Part shown: piece by piece, positions 25,101 to 38,410 of the stretch
How the letters are laid out: each line of letters starts with the position of its first letter
Numbering within the stretch: the stretch's first letter is position 1
Program-made: the position numbers and the translations under genes
Notes under the pieces: model-generated
Seen by the model: the letters and a program-made list of their open reading frames with translations, nothing else
Told to the model about the DNA's origin: nothing
Databases searched by the model: none
From: Steromphala cineraria
Taxonomy: Eukaryota; Mollusca; Gastropoda; Trochida; Trochidae
NCBI GenBank assembly: GCA_916613615.1
Contig: OU744720.1
Span: 7,233,749 to 7,297,748 of the forward strand
DNA: 64,000 nucleotides
Direction: 5' to 3'

Positions 25101-26201
25101 AAATGCACTGATGCATCTCTATGGTTTATGTAGATACAATACGTTCTGATATGTGAAGGTCATGACGTGAGTCTTAGAACGTCAGGCAACCAAACTGTGA
25201 CTGTACCATTTACACTTCCTCGGTTTTGAGATAATTATCCAGTCAGTGATTTTCTCTAAAGGCTCACTTGGTTTCAACCTACGTTAAGTCGTTAGCACTC
25301 AATTTCTAATCATGCTTCCATCTGACAGTTTGTCAGAACAAGGTAGTCAGTGTATTGGTTTCCGGTAATCTTCATATTCTCCCTTTTAACTATGTAACTA
25401 TTATACGCATGTCTGTACAATGTAATCGATCGTGAAAAAGAACGAACATGTATTCCATATCGTTCGATGTGATTTAAACTAAAATGGCTTTGTAAAGATC
25501 ATGTTATTCTCGTTATTTCGAAATTGATGAAAATGTTGAAATAACCAATGTCAACAAACATGTATATGGATCGTCGTATCAATATTTAATGTATGTACAT
25601 TGTTATTTTGATTATAAGTTAGCCGTGACGTCAAGATGTTTTATTGATGTTGTCAAGTATATAAACATTTTATTACTTTATTATCAATCTTTATGATCAT
25701 TATGCCAAGGTTAATTGGAAATTACCAAATTTGATTTATTGAAGCTCTAATTATAAACATAACGAAGACAAAAGGTCATTCTTTTTATTGATTTTCTTCA
25801 CCCTAATCAGTACATATTGCTGTTGAATAGAAAACGCACGAGTTTGATCAATAACTGTTTTACTTAGCCATGCAACTGAAACATTAATTTGTATAAACTA
25901 TTCCTTGGGGTATAGACAACACGCACACGTCCGAAGAATAATAATTGCAATATAAATGTAGCGAGTGTTTGTCTTACATCACTGTAGTATAAGTAAATTC
26001 GATTCATACAAAACTTGTTTAAGGACTATTGTGATATTTTGTTAGAATAAGATACAATAACACGCCAATTTGTGTCTTTATATACTGAAACAAAAATGGG
26101 TTTATCAAATCTTTAATCTTGCCAATTCTATCGTTGAATAGTTGCATTTCATTTCCTGCTCAGTATACTAAATGTTTAGTCTTCAATCTTTTTAAAACTG
26201 C
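19192..26201 (+). other. Presumed start of intron 1 of the DCX gene
   Basis: Begins with the donor GTAGGT. The sequence is AT-rich with short unrecognised ORFs only. An alternating TA/CA stretch lies near 21800-21830. No exon resembling a second DCX domain was found, and the intron end was not located. Confidence 0.4.
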
Positions 26202-26205
26202 TTAA

Positions 26206-26561
26206 AGGGGCAGTAGCACGTTTTTTTATAATTTTATATTTTAAATATTTCACTTATAATTGTAAGTAAATGCTAAATGTATTATATTGACAGTATCAAC
26301 AATCTAAATAAACAAGCCAATCACCCATAGTCAGAGGACAAAATATGAGGATTCACATAAACTCCATTGGCGGCCATTTTTGTGTGAACACCTTTAATTC
26401 ATTTTTGTAAGAAAAAGGAATCGCATGGCTAAACTTTACGTTATATATTTGAATTATTACTGCTTCATTTAGTTTAAATACATTGTCTTTATATTGGAAC
26501 CATTAATTTTCACTTTCCTGACATCACCTCATATTCCCCCTAAAAACGTGCTACTGCCCCT
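26206..26561 (-). mobile_element. TTAA-flanked MITE (family A, copy 3, inverted)
   Basis: 356 bp with AGGGGCAGTAGCACG ends and flanking TTAA (26202-26205 and 26562-26565). Its inside is the reverse complement of copies 1 and 2. It carries a single copy of the CCTCTGACT site (as AGTCAGAGG), confirming the uninterrupted form. Confidence 0.85.
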
Positions 26562-26565
26562 TTAA

Positions 26566-28269
26566 TGATGGTAAAAATAGCTGCCTAAAAATATCCTTAG
26601 TCTCCATCAAACAAGAATACATGTATAAAACAGATATTGTAAATGCACCATAAGAGGCAGCATAAATGTTAAATGTTATACAACATTCATAATAAACGTT
26701 GTATTCAAAACGTACATTGAATAGAAATATGGTATTGATTATTAGAGCAGTAATAATACGATGACTGTGGTACCAAGAAGTTAACCTAAGTGTTCCATTT
26801 AACAACCACAACTAATGAAAATTTATCTATAAATCCCCTTGAAGTGTCAAGTGTCTCCTATATCTAGAGACAGTGCTGTACAACTTGCTCCAACAGTCAA
26901 GTGCTTTACACGTTAATCCTGAGACACCAGCCTGGAGACCTGGCTCATGTAAACTTGAATACATGCTCAGGTCATGTTGGCACGGTCGTAAATTAAGTTT
27001 ATCGAAACCAATCAGACCCTCTCCTAATTTCCAGCTTACTATATCCGGGAGTAAAAGAGGACTGTTGGTGTACTAGGGTGAAATAAGAGGCCCGGGTAAC
27101 AATGGTTTACCCCAGCAGTCGGTGCACGGGAAGGAAAGTGCTGGGCTAGATGTTATCTTCCTAGTGACACAAAATACACACGGATCGCATTCACTCCCCT
27201 CGTTATGTACCTCTTACTTACTGCGGTTCGAATTACTTATATATGTCAAATAATATGATATTGTTAAACAAACATTTGACCTCTGAAATAAAAATCCAGA
27301 GAAACATCAACTTTAAAATGTTGATGTAAGATAGGAGGAAAGGACCTAGAAATGTGAACTCTTCTAAATAGACTCTTTAGCTGGGGGGAATCATAATTAT
27401 AAGATTTTGTGACCCTGTGCCAAAAATAGGGTCACAGTTTAAAATGTATTTTTCACTTTGGTTCCAGAAGCAAAAGGACAAGAAAGCTAAAATATCTAGT
27501 ACAGAATTATTATAATATGACATACTTTTGATAGAAGGCCTATTGCTTATAGAGTTGGTGACCCATGGTTAATACTTTGCATGATATATTGAACCTGACG
27601 AGTTTCAGAGCCAATGGCTCCATTTGAAAAACGAGTTTTTTTGTCTTGTTGTTTACCATCATAAAAAGTCTTTGTTTGTACGCTCAGTTTTCAGACGTTA
27701 CCATCAAACGTTTAGTGGGTGAATACTTAGTTTCCAAAACTGTTAGTTTTAATAAAACAAATCCTTTTATCAATTTTTTACAGGTTATAATAGGTACATG
27801 TATTACATTTGACTTCATATCATGCTTATATTTAATGCTCATGCTCTGTTCTAAAGCTGAGAAGTTGCTTATCATATCCAGATACTGATGTATTATCAGA
27901 AACAAATCTTAAGTTGCAATTAACTAGTTTGGTACAAAGCTAAATTTCTTACAACAAAATGTCTCGTCTCTGTGTGTTACAGCTTAATAGTAACGTTCCT
28001 AAATGAAATACCGAAAGAAGTTTAAGAATGCAATCTTGTAAAGTTAAAGAACAGTTTTACATGTGTCATTGCTGAGGATTCATGTTGTTTCAACAAGGAA
28101 ATGATTAAACAATGTGAAATGTTTTCGGGTCTAATTGCAACGAAAAGACTTCATGCGATATTCTTTCAAATACCGCTCCAATTGTGTCTATACAGTCATG
28201 TCATTATCAAATCAGTTGTCAGAAATCACGAAATCTTATACATAAATAATTATCACCGAGAGACATGCA
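26566..28269. other. Non-coding, nothing recognised
   Basis: AT-rich DNA with some more GC-rich patches (26870-27200). No exon or repeat could be supported. Confidence 0.35.
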
Positions 28270-28271
28270 TA

Positions 28272-28601
28272 CCGTATTTCCTCTAATAAGCGCCCGGGCG
28301 CTTAATTTTTCAGGACCCCATTTACCCCCCGGCGTTTATTAGAGGCCCGGCGCTTATTGGAGGCCCGGCGCTTATTTTTTTTCACAGAAATTTAAGATTG
28401 TTTTAAACCGTCTTTTACCATGAATGCCTGTAAAATGTTTACTGAGGGAGCATTTTGCTAATGGTTAGGACCCGGCGCTTATTAGAGACCCGGCGCTTAT
28501 AAGAGGCCCGGCGCTTATTTTCTCAACTACTAATGACCCCCCGGCGCTTATTAGAGGCCCGGCGCTTATTGGAGACCCGGCGCTTATTAGAGGAAATACG
28601 G
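28272..28601. mobile_element. TA-flanked MITE with internal GGCGCTTATT repeats
   Basis: Ends are inverted copies of CCGTATTTCCTCTAATAAGC, each abutted by TA (28270-28271 and 28602-28603), as for Tc1/mariner-type insertions. Inside are about eight copies of a GAGGCCCGGCGCTTATTA-like unit, in two clusters either side of an AT-rich core. No coding content. Confidence 0.75.
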
Positions 28602-28603
28602 TA

Positions 28604-31600
28604 TATCAAATATGTCTAGGATTTCAAAGATTATAAGGTCTTTTAGTCGCTAGCTTATATTAGAGTTCCTACTGTAACACATATTTGAGTGCCCGCGGTT
28701 GGCTCCACGCCAAGGATAAAGCCATTTTACGCGCTATCTGGTCATTAGCATTCGAATTCAATAACGGGAGTATTTACCCTGATCGTATCTTCAGGCCCTT
28801 TGTGTGGTTCCATCCGATTCTATCTCTGTTCTTTATACTCTGCTTAACAGACACAGCATCAGATAGTCATCAGTTAAGTATGGCGTACCGGCATGTAACG
28901 CCTGGTTTGCTCGCGAATTAGACTAGTTTTTAGTCCCTGAAATGAAAATATAATCAAAATGCAACTTTTTATTATTAAAAGAAAAAGGAGCCCTCTGAAG
29001 CTGTTCATTTTCAGAAACTGCAGTGAGCTAGACTTGCTACAATAATATAGACTTGCGTTGGTCTTTTAATATATGTTGTTTAAGGGGCTGTTAGACAGAC
29101 TTGTTGCGAATGTAAACAATAAGAAAACCACTATGCTTGTAACCGGTATCATAATGTAACGGCATTTGAATTACGTCTTTGAAATGGGTTAAGTAAAAAA
29201 AATTAATATGTTATGTTAATGTTTTTCAACCGTACAGTTTAATTAAATCTAAAATAAAAGTGCAAAACTCAAGAGAACAGCACTTCTGAAACCTTCAAAT
29301 GATATGAGCTTTACCCTTCCCATAGAATAATCGAGTGAGGAGAAGATATGTCATATCCCCATTATTTTTCTTAAAGTAAATGTCGCATATATATGTCGTA
29401 GTATTGGTACAATGCTTACACGTTTTGATAACGCTACGATCAAAAGCGTCATAATCCTAACTAATGAAATACTTCACATTGTTTATATCAATGAGAACAC
29501 TGTTCACATTACAAGAGAACCCAGAACTGGTAACATGACATTGGTTCAACATTAGAACGCTAATGAGGTCTTTAAAGAACGACGTGTAGTGTTCATTTGT
29601 AGGAGTGGATGTACGGTGTCTCATTCCCGTAAACAACGAAATATCTCAACATCTTCTGATGGCAAGTAAACTGAATACAGACAGATGTTTCTAGAGTGCT
29701 TGAGTGTGCTTGTCTCTGTTGGTCTTTACGGGGGTGGATGCAGAATGGAATTATGCATTATGCATGATAGGCTAAAATAACCAATTTTCTTTTACCTGGT
29801 GCAGTATTGAACTCCATTTTAATTGGATTATTTAATTGATGTTGCAACTTAATTGTTTTTATGTGCACTATTTGAGAAATAACTGAAATGTTTATTAACA
29901 CTCCTATTGTCGTGGAATAATTGTATTCCTTTTGTTAAAACCTCCGTCTTTCATTTGTATGATTTGACCTATTCTCGTCTTCATTGAAAACTTCAAAAGT
30001 GACCACAGCTCACCAAAACCTATAAACAAATGACCAACATTTGGCTTGTTTGTCATTAACAGATGTAAAAGAAATTCTCGCTGGAGATCAAGTAGATAGC
30101 TGTTCCTTTCATACAATCGTGAAGCGAAGCTAAGTCAAAAGGAGTAATATAACAGCAGAAGGCTGGTTCTTCTCAGATTCAAAGACGCCACTACTAGACT
30201 CACTAGTGGTTTATGGATATTTAACTACCTCTTCAAGTTGTATCTTATTAATCATATCGAACATATTGGAACTTTCAAGAAAGTCATTCGGTCAACTTAT
30301 AAATTCTTAAGAGACACTTAGTCTACCGTAAACGCCTAATAAAAACTATTACAGGCTATTCGTTAATAAGTGCAGTTGACCTCGTATCAACAACCCAGAG
30401 AGGCGATATGCAGTTGCCAGCATACAAGTTACGGTAGTTAATAGTTTTACGTCCGTTTGAGGGAGTGATACATATAGCAATAGACAGATACGAGAATACG
30501 GCTTTCATTAACCTGTTTCCATATGAACTGATTTGTAGACGTTGTAAACCCATCCTGAAGCCATGCTCCCACAGAGCCTTTTGTCCTCAATGGATGCTCT
30601 TTTCAGTGCATAGTGAAGTAGCCGAAGTTCAATTTGACATTTTATTGCATGACATATTTAGACTTCCATAATGAACGAAGCTTCCTTGCACTCAACGATA
30701 TTTTATACTGATCTGTGAACATTTACGGTGTCAATTACCAATCGATATAGCAATATATATTGTTAAATTTAGCAACAGAACATTTCATTTAATCGATTAC
30801 TTCTTTTTGAAAATTAATATCTTTAATAGGTTTCAATAGTTTAAACAGCTATAACGTCATGACATGATTTCATAAAGCATCAAGCAAGCTGTATTGATAA
30901 ATCCTACATACGCGTACTTTTCCATTGCATGTCAGTGTATGATATAAAAGATAAGCACTTTATGAGACATGCTTCAGGAGACACAATGACTTGTTTGTTT
31001 GCTCATCGTTTACTGACGTCGTTAGACTGTATTGATGGAACACGTCGCCTGCTACACACCATTCATCAGTTCATACATCATTGATGCTTGCCTCCAATGG
31101 AAACAGCATTCGTTATGATTGGTCTGTCATGCGGAAAATTTATTTACTTATCCGAGATGAACAAACAATAATGCATTGTGATTAGGTTATCTGTTGTGTG
31201 CACGCATCTACAAATTATCAATACTTAAGGCGCCACCAGCATCGTTAACCTGGTTTACCAAAATGTAACGTTTGAATATCTCTCCATTTCACCAATAACC
31301 TGGTACCCACCTGCACAGCTGGGTGCACAGCTGGGTGCACAGAGGCACATTATAAATCGCGTCCTAGATCTACACCTCTAGGCTCTCAATTCCTGTCTCA
31401 AGATCAATGTGAGCAATGTCTTACATTAGAAACCCTCTCAACCTCACTTTCACAGGGAAAATAATCAAGAACACTAGTAAAATAATTCATCACATAAATG
31501 AATATGTACTCGGATGGTTTCAATGTCCAGATTTACTTTGTAGCCGCCAATTTTGAAATTAAAAAATCAGTAATTCCCCAACCTGTTGATATCCCCCTGG

Positions 31601-31940
31601 CGATATGATTGTATATATAACGGGTGCACTTGATTTGCTTGCCTGTCGAGCTGCCAGTAAGTTGTCGGTTAAACTTTCAAACGCGAACAAATTTTTTGCA
31701 CTTTTCAGTTAAAGATTTATGTAAGTGAAGATCTTTCTCCTGCAAGCATTTACACGTTACCATTCTGCAAACCACGTGTGATAGCTGAACCTCTCTGATA
31801 AAGGTCAGGTGGAAGTTCATCATTCACAAAAACATGATTGTGTCTTGCTTCAGTTGAATTATTCACAATCAATGGTCGACCGTGCGTGATCTTTATTTAT
31901 TTAACTTCTTTGAGAGGCATTTAAGAAGTTGGAATGGCAA
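28604..31940. other. Non-coding, nothing recognised
   Basis: Short ORFs only (for example 28685-28921, with a GC-rich beginning), none recognised. A small direct duplication ACAGCTGGGTGC occurs at about 31315-31340. Confidence 0.35.
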
Positions 31941-32130
31941 TAATGCTGAGGAATATATGGATGACAACTTCTTTCTTCGTTAGTATGCGACGTTTCGACA
32001 CAGATTCTTGTGTCGTTATCAAGCAGAGGAAGAGTAATATTGTAGGGGCATATATATACGTAAATAGTAGACACAAGAATCTGTGCCGAAACGTCGCATA
32101 CGATGAAGAAAGATATATTCCTCAGCATTA
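31941..32130. mobile_element. Fold-back element related to the one at 13290
   Basis: Arms 31941-32015 and 32070-32130 are inverted copies sharing TAATGCTGAGGAATATA at the outside and ATGCGACGTTTCG plus AGATTCTTGTGTC at the inside. The left arm has about 15 bp that the right arm lacks. On the minus strand the left arm reads GTCGAAACGTCGCA and then GAAGTTGTCATCCATA, the same motif order as in the 13290 element. Confidence 0.7.
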
Positions 32131-33235
32131 CTTTATTTATTTGTCTAAACTTTCTTGAAATCTGACGGATATCCTAGATAAATTTAGTTATGCTTGAAAT
32201 TAATTCGATCATATTAACTTCTACATATTAAGCTTTATGTATTGATGATCATGGATGCTTTATTTACTTCGTATTTTAAATGATAGATTATTACTTTGAA
32301 ATATACTTTCACAAGTAGGGCCTGAATGGATTACCTCCCCTTGTCCCTATGGGTCAATTAATCTATAAGAACACTAGTGGCATACATTCACAGATGATCG
32401 ACGGTGTTGAACAGGTAATATATCCCTAGAAGGTATGTCTTGTATTATTTAAGACTCTCACGTTGAAATCAATAATTCCAGACAATAGATTCACAGACAA
32501 CACCTGAAAACATAATAATACTCAGAACAATATCATATAGATTGATTAACAAACGGGCGTGTGTCGCTGTTAAACAAACACCAGGTATTTGATGTGTTGT
32601 GTTATTATTGGCATTTCTTAAAAATTAAAACATTCTTCTTTTCAATTAGTTTGCACTTAAACAGCCTGTCTATGGCAACATCCCATACACACTGTACATG
32701 CACCAGATTAACCCTGACATGTTGTGAGTTCTTTTCTAAACCAATAATGTGGGGGAGGAGTGCGTATGAGAGAAGAATTTGTCATGCATGGTGTTTGTTT
32801 TGTTTAAAAGTTTGAAAGTGCCGTTGGCATTTAGAACACAGGCGTATAAATCGGAAGTAAGTGACAGTACGACCGATCGAAAATCGGACACTAGTCAACT
32901 TTTGGAACTTGTTTACGGGTCTAAGTTGACAAGAGGACAATCAGAAGTTGACAATAAAAACCAATAATCTCAATAAGCTTTAAAAATGTTCTTTAATACA
33001 ACTTTCTGGGATGTCGTTTTTCATCATATTGATGTTTTTGAGTTGGATTTAACTGATGTTTGAAGTGTTTCATCTACAACTAAGGAACGCTTAAATACCA
33101 AGAAATTGATGATAATTACTTTACGTTTGGTATCGTCCTCTTCTTGGGTTCGGAAGTCATTGGTATTTTAGAAATGTTGAAAATTGCTCAATTTGTGATT
33201 ATATGATTTAGGTCATATAGTTATTACATAGAGAA
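32131..33235. other. Non-coding, nothing recognised
   Basis: No gene or repeat recognised. Confidence 0.35.
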
Positions 33236-33401
33236 TATTACCAGAGGATGTGTGACATATGACTTTTACGAAACGAGAGTGCATTGTTGTATTACCCGAG
33301 CGAGAGCGAGGGATTCACAAATTTGCACGAGTCTCGCTAGGGAAATACACAATTTGACACTCGTTTCGTATAAGTCATATGACACAAATCCACGGGTAAT
33401 A
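33236..33401. mobile_element. 166-bp MITE with about 45-bp inverted ends
   Basis: The left end TATTACCAGAGGATGTGTG and the inverted right end TATTACCCGTGGATTTGTG are similar, followed in both by CATATGACTT, one variable position and then TACGAAACGAG. A GCGAGAGCGAG stretch lies inside. No obvious target duplication and no coding content. Confidence 0.65.
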
Positions 33402-36175
33402 GTCTCGATGAATGTCACCCTTTAGAATATTTGACGATATCTGAAGATCTATAAGAAAAAGTGTTTTCAATTTATTCTTGTATAATTCAATTATCCTAAT
33501 ATGTGGATCTTAATTCTCTCTGATAGACAGTTTTGAATGGTGATGTTCATATTCTGGAATTGTCCATGGGTCAAATTCTGAATGGAATCGGTGTAGACAA
33601 GAGGGTGTGAACTCCATTCTTAAGAATGTGCATTCTCGTTTTCTCACAGTACGTACCATAGAAACACTACAAGCCTTGAGATTCTTTGTTATCAAATCTA
33701 AAAGTCTAAATATGAGTGTTTCAACTTCAGTTTATCTTTGATTTCGTGTTTCATTCATTCTTCCTGGATTAAAAGTATTATCTTGTACATCCTGAGTTTT
33801 ATCCAGAAGTGTATTACCATGACACGACTATGAAGTATACAGTGTATCTGAAGATTTTATTGGTAAAGAAATATATCATCACAAGAAATAAACTTAGTGT
33901 TTAGTAATACATTCACAGGTGCAGAGATCAAAGGCCTTGCCGACAGGTGAAAGTGTATATATGAGCTGGTTAAAGAGAACAACGCCCACTTTCCTGTATT
34001 CTCATTGGTCTATTAATTTCCTCATATGTCTCACTGACTAACTGCTTAAATGTCATTGATTGTATCGAACAGGCAACAAGAAAAGGTCAAAGAGTAAGTC
34101 ATAAATGTCTTAACAACTTTTACAGTAATTTGATAAATCGGTTTGAACTAGATTTCTATGTCGGGGGTGTTTCTAAAGTCACCAATGAAAGCATTTCAAC
34201 ATTGATTTGCTTACAGACGTCAATGTATCATATGTTTGTCTATAATGTTACTTATGGGATGAACATTAAAAAGGTGGCAACAGAAATTAGCCAATTTCCA
34301 AACACAATTATGTTGACCTCGTGAAACCGTGATATTTAGTTGATATAAACGTTCATTCGTATTTCACTTTGAGAAACACCAATGTGATCTTTACCACCAA
34401 CATTAAGGTGTTCCGGCCGTATTGTTTTTGGATTTGTTTAATATATATGTACATGATATGTGCAAAGCAAGCCCATACAATCCAATCCGTCCTATACTTT
34501 TGCAATGTGTAACCCTAATAAACAAGTTCTGTACCTGCATATGCTGAGGGATATGTCAGATTTAAGCTATTGTTACAGTCCCTCTGTCCCTATCGCCTAC
34601 AATGTTTGAAGTAAGGATTATATCGGATAAGAGTGATTTACCTATCTCCTACATACTTCAGTCTACCTGGCGGCTTTCAAGTAGTCATGATGTGACTATC
34701 TTCCTTAAGATTAGGGGTTTGGTAGTGCCATGATCGTTTCGGGACGGAATTATTTGAAGAAAAAAATCCGTAACAGTAATATAAAGGTGTGAAATAATAC
34801 TTAAGGGTACCAACACACATTTTGTTAGTAAACATTTAGACATGATGAGCAATTTGGGGGCAATGTATTGTTTGGAATAAAAATATGTTTTTAAAAAGTT
34901 AAACTAGTCAAAGATTTTTTGATAGTGAACGAGAACTTCATCCATTTATTTGTTTTTAAGACATCACTTCATCACTTTTATTTTGTGAAGTTTCCATTGG
35001 AAGGTAACCATTTGGTTCGCTAAGCATGGATTTTGTCTCCTTTATTCAGAAACTGTTTCTTTTAATCGTAGTCAATTTCAGTTTTTGTAATCTCAAAGAA
35101 TGTTGGATTGTTTTTCTTAATAAGGAAATGTCATTTCAAATGATAACTGTACCAAACAGTATTCATAAGTATCATTTAGGGTATGTAGAGCAAGTTCAAC
35201 CTTTGACCTCTTATCCCATGCTCGTATATGACCAAATGGAACGGTTCTTATTACATAGACTGGAGTGTCAAACTTACTGAAAAATGTTTCCTAACGAAGT
35301 TAGGCTTTAGATGATTTTCGCCATTCCTGTATCTATTTGATAACCTCTTTTTATCAACATTGCTTTATCTTTTTTCTACTTTGTAAATTCGATTTTATCA
35401 TGAAGTAAAATGATGAAAAAATAATTCCCTTACGTAAAGAAGTAATAAACTATTGAAATTTTATTTGTTTTAGATTTTTTATCAATCTGAAGTTAGAAAA
35501 GTTTCGTTGTTTATGTTTGCAATGCTATGGTGATGTTCATAACAATATTCAATAACGATCCCGACCCATGGGTTAAGCATCGTTTTCAAATTCACACCAT
35601 CAGATCTTCGATTATCTAACAAAGGACGGGGTAAATATTTGTCGTATAAAGTATGAATTAGGCTATTAGCATAGCAATGAACTGCACTTTCAGTGCAAAT
35701 ACACACATCAATGGATCAATAGTCAGATTCCTATTGACTATTGTGGAGAGGAAGGCCGATAACATCGGTGTATCGAACTATTTATTGCTGTCCTCCATCG
35801 GGGGACATGGGGCTCAATGTTTAGGTGGGCTTTTATTCAGATGGGATCGGACGTAGGCAGCGATCACATAATGGCTCATCTCCGGAACAACTCTGGATGA
35901 TTTGGAAACATTAATAAAATTGAATCTTTTATGTGTTCTTTATTTAATGGGCGATAAATCAGTAGTGGTACCATTAGAAATTGACATTATTACTAAATGC
36001 AGCCTTTCTGTAACTTATCAATTGATTTTGTTATTGTTTGGATCGTTCTTTCAGATTGATATTTTATGCAATATACGATTGTTAAATATCAAAGTTCCAC
36101 TCAATGGTTCTTTCCATAAATGTTTTGATTTAATTATTTTAGGGAACTGAACTTCAAATAAGATTAGAGGGGTAT

Positions 36176-36290
36176 TGATCCAGACGAAAGTAACTGGTTA
36201 CTACATTTCTCTTAACTTTAATATTCTGTATTGATACAGACGAAAGTAACTGGTAGGTAACATGCCCATTTCTCTCAACTTTATTTTCTA
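36176..36290 (+). repeat. Short direct duplication of about 55 bp
   Basis: CAGACGAAAGTAACTGGT occurs twice (near 36181 and 36237), each followed by related sequence ending ATTTCTCTYAACTTTA. Confidence 0.7.
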
Positions 36291-37659
36291 TGACGTAATA
36301 TATTTTAGTATCTTACCGTAAGATTTTCGTGACAAATACAAGTTTACATTTATGTTTTTATGCCACTATTCCTATATAAATCAACCAATGACCTTGCTTC
36401 ACTTGCAATATACTGAAGCACAACAGTATCCAGTAACCTTGGTCATGCGTTTATGTTGACGGATGTGTTATCGAATTAGCACAAACAAAACCATATCATT
36501 CGTGTTGGAAACGAGAACAAGATCTTGATTCTGCTTTTGAAATATGAAATACAACACATTTTACATAAATAACAAACGAGAATATTTGAAGGGTGTAAGT
36601 TCACCCCGTAACTATAAACATTACACTTCTTCGTGACTTAACTAGCCAAAGCTTTGAATGTACTAAGTGTTGTAAAGTCAGCCCTGTAAATATGCTATAG
36701 ATAGTGACCCAATAGTTTATCTACACTGGCATGGTGTGTAAACTAGCTTGGTCCATCGGGGTGTGCGCCAGGGTGGTGTTCTATCAACACTACTATTTCA
36801 TGTGGCTGTGTAAGCACACATTTGTACTGTATTTACTCGCTAACTACCAGTCTCCTCCCAGGGCAGTTGAAGTGCAAGCTAAACACGGAAAAACAAAGAG
36901 TGAATCACCTCCCACGAGGTCGGATATCGCTCTGATTAGAATTACTATTGGCTATTTGTAGAGAATATGATTGGGGCATTCATTAAAGTGTACTAGTGTT
37001 TCTCATTTTTTATATTTTAATGATTTCCTTAATAGTAGTGTACTTCATTGAGTTAAATATCAGACATATTTGAATTGTCCTGCTGTTTGAGTGTTTATTG
37101 TTGTAATTAAACTGCATGTTTTCATCAATATAACTTATTGAATTATATTTGTATTTATTTTTTAAGCATTATTGGTTTACATATGTATGCAACGTAGATC
37201 TACCTGCATGTTGTATGGTACTTACAGTTGGTCAGGTTAATGGTGTAGGTCTAATCACAACCCATACGTCGTTTTCATATAAATCAGTTGCTTTTGTACA
37301 GTATATTAAATGCACGCATAAGAACACTGGGCTTTGGTTTTCTAAAAACGTAGTACATTTTGTATATAGTGATTCAGTCGTGGCGCTAATTTTGAGGAAC
37401 TCCCCCTAGGATATCTAAATAAGCGAAATATCATCAGAGAATTTGACTTCGTTGTATATCATAAATGATAGAGGCATATCTTAAGGATGTTGTTTTCTTC
37501 TGATATCACGTCCCTGTTGTGTAAACAATGGAGTCAACATTCTCTGGCCATGTCCATAACCCCCTGATAAGTGGCATGTTTATCCACTCTCAGCTCAACT
37601 TCTATATCCATTAGGCTAATGTGAAAACAAGTGATATCTTCTAATACTCTTAGACTCGG

Positions 37660-37760
37660 TGCCAATAGTCAAGTGCCAAGAGGGACACCTACAGTAATGT
37701 GGGATTCGAACCCCGAATCTGAAGTGAAAGGTGACTACACCTGGTACCAACATACTACTT
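37660..37760 (-). repeat. Possible SINE fragment with a B-box
   Basis: On the minus strand CGGGGTTCGAATCCCAC (37700-37716) matches a Pol III B box of tRNA type, in sequence with a SINE-like look. No A box or tail is clear, so this is at most a fragment. Confidence 0.3.
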
Positions 37761-38096
37761 ATGTGTCCACTACTTTGAGATCACTTACTTTGTGTCAGTG
37801 TGTTCGTTCATGATAATCTATGTTGCTTACATATTTGTAAACCGTTGTTATTGTGAATGTCCATAGTGTTTATATTTCTTGGATATGCGCTTAACCGTAA
37901 ACTGTATAAATTTCAAATCATGAGTTTATATTCATGCCTCATGAAAACGACACGTTACTTCATTTCAACGACATTAGAACAATCGCCTTATTGTAAGTAA
38001 AACAATTCAAAACAAGAATAACTGCGTGTTTACACCTGTCATGCAAGTATTTGTAATTGTTAATTGGATGTAGATTTCCGACTTCAAAACATTTAA

Positions 38097-38246
38097 AGGG
38101 TGCTATTCGAGTATCAGTAAAAAGGGTGAAAAACATAAATTGTACATTTTAGGATTACACATGCAAGTATAGCGCCATGAATAATGCTCAAGACATGTCA
38201 AAGATTGGTTCCTAGTTCAACCACCAGAAAGTATATTAAACACCCT
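38097..38246. mobile_element. 150-bp TTAA-flanked MITE (second family)
   Basis: Short ends AGGGTG and CACCCT, each abutted by TTAA (38093-38096 and 38247-38250). The TTAAAGG termini again suggest a T2/Kolobok-type element. The inside is unlike family A. Confidence 0.55.
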
Positions 38247-38410
38247 TTAACGATTTTCTTGTAACTGAAAAACTTTCAGAAACAACCAATACTTTTCAAT
38301 TTGGTTACGCCATTGATAACATTAACATATTTTACTCTTATCTCAACATAATATGTCTGTTTAAGCGTATTTGTCCATAAGTCAGTGTTTCAAGTATAGC
38401 GTGTGTCCAG

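Larger units (their letters stand above)
33402..38092. other. Non-coding region with minor repeats
   Basis: AT-rich sequence. Contains a short duplication (36176-36290) and a tRNA-type B-box remnant (37660-37760). None of the ORFs is recognised. Confidence 0.35.
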
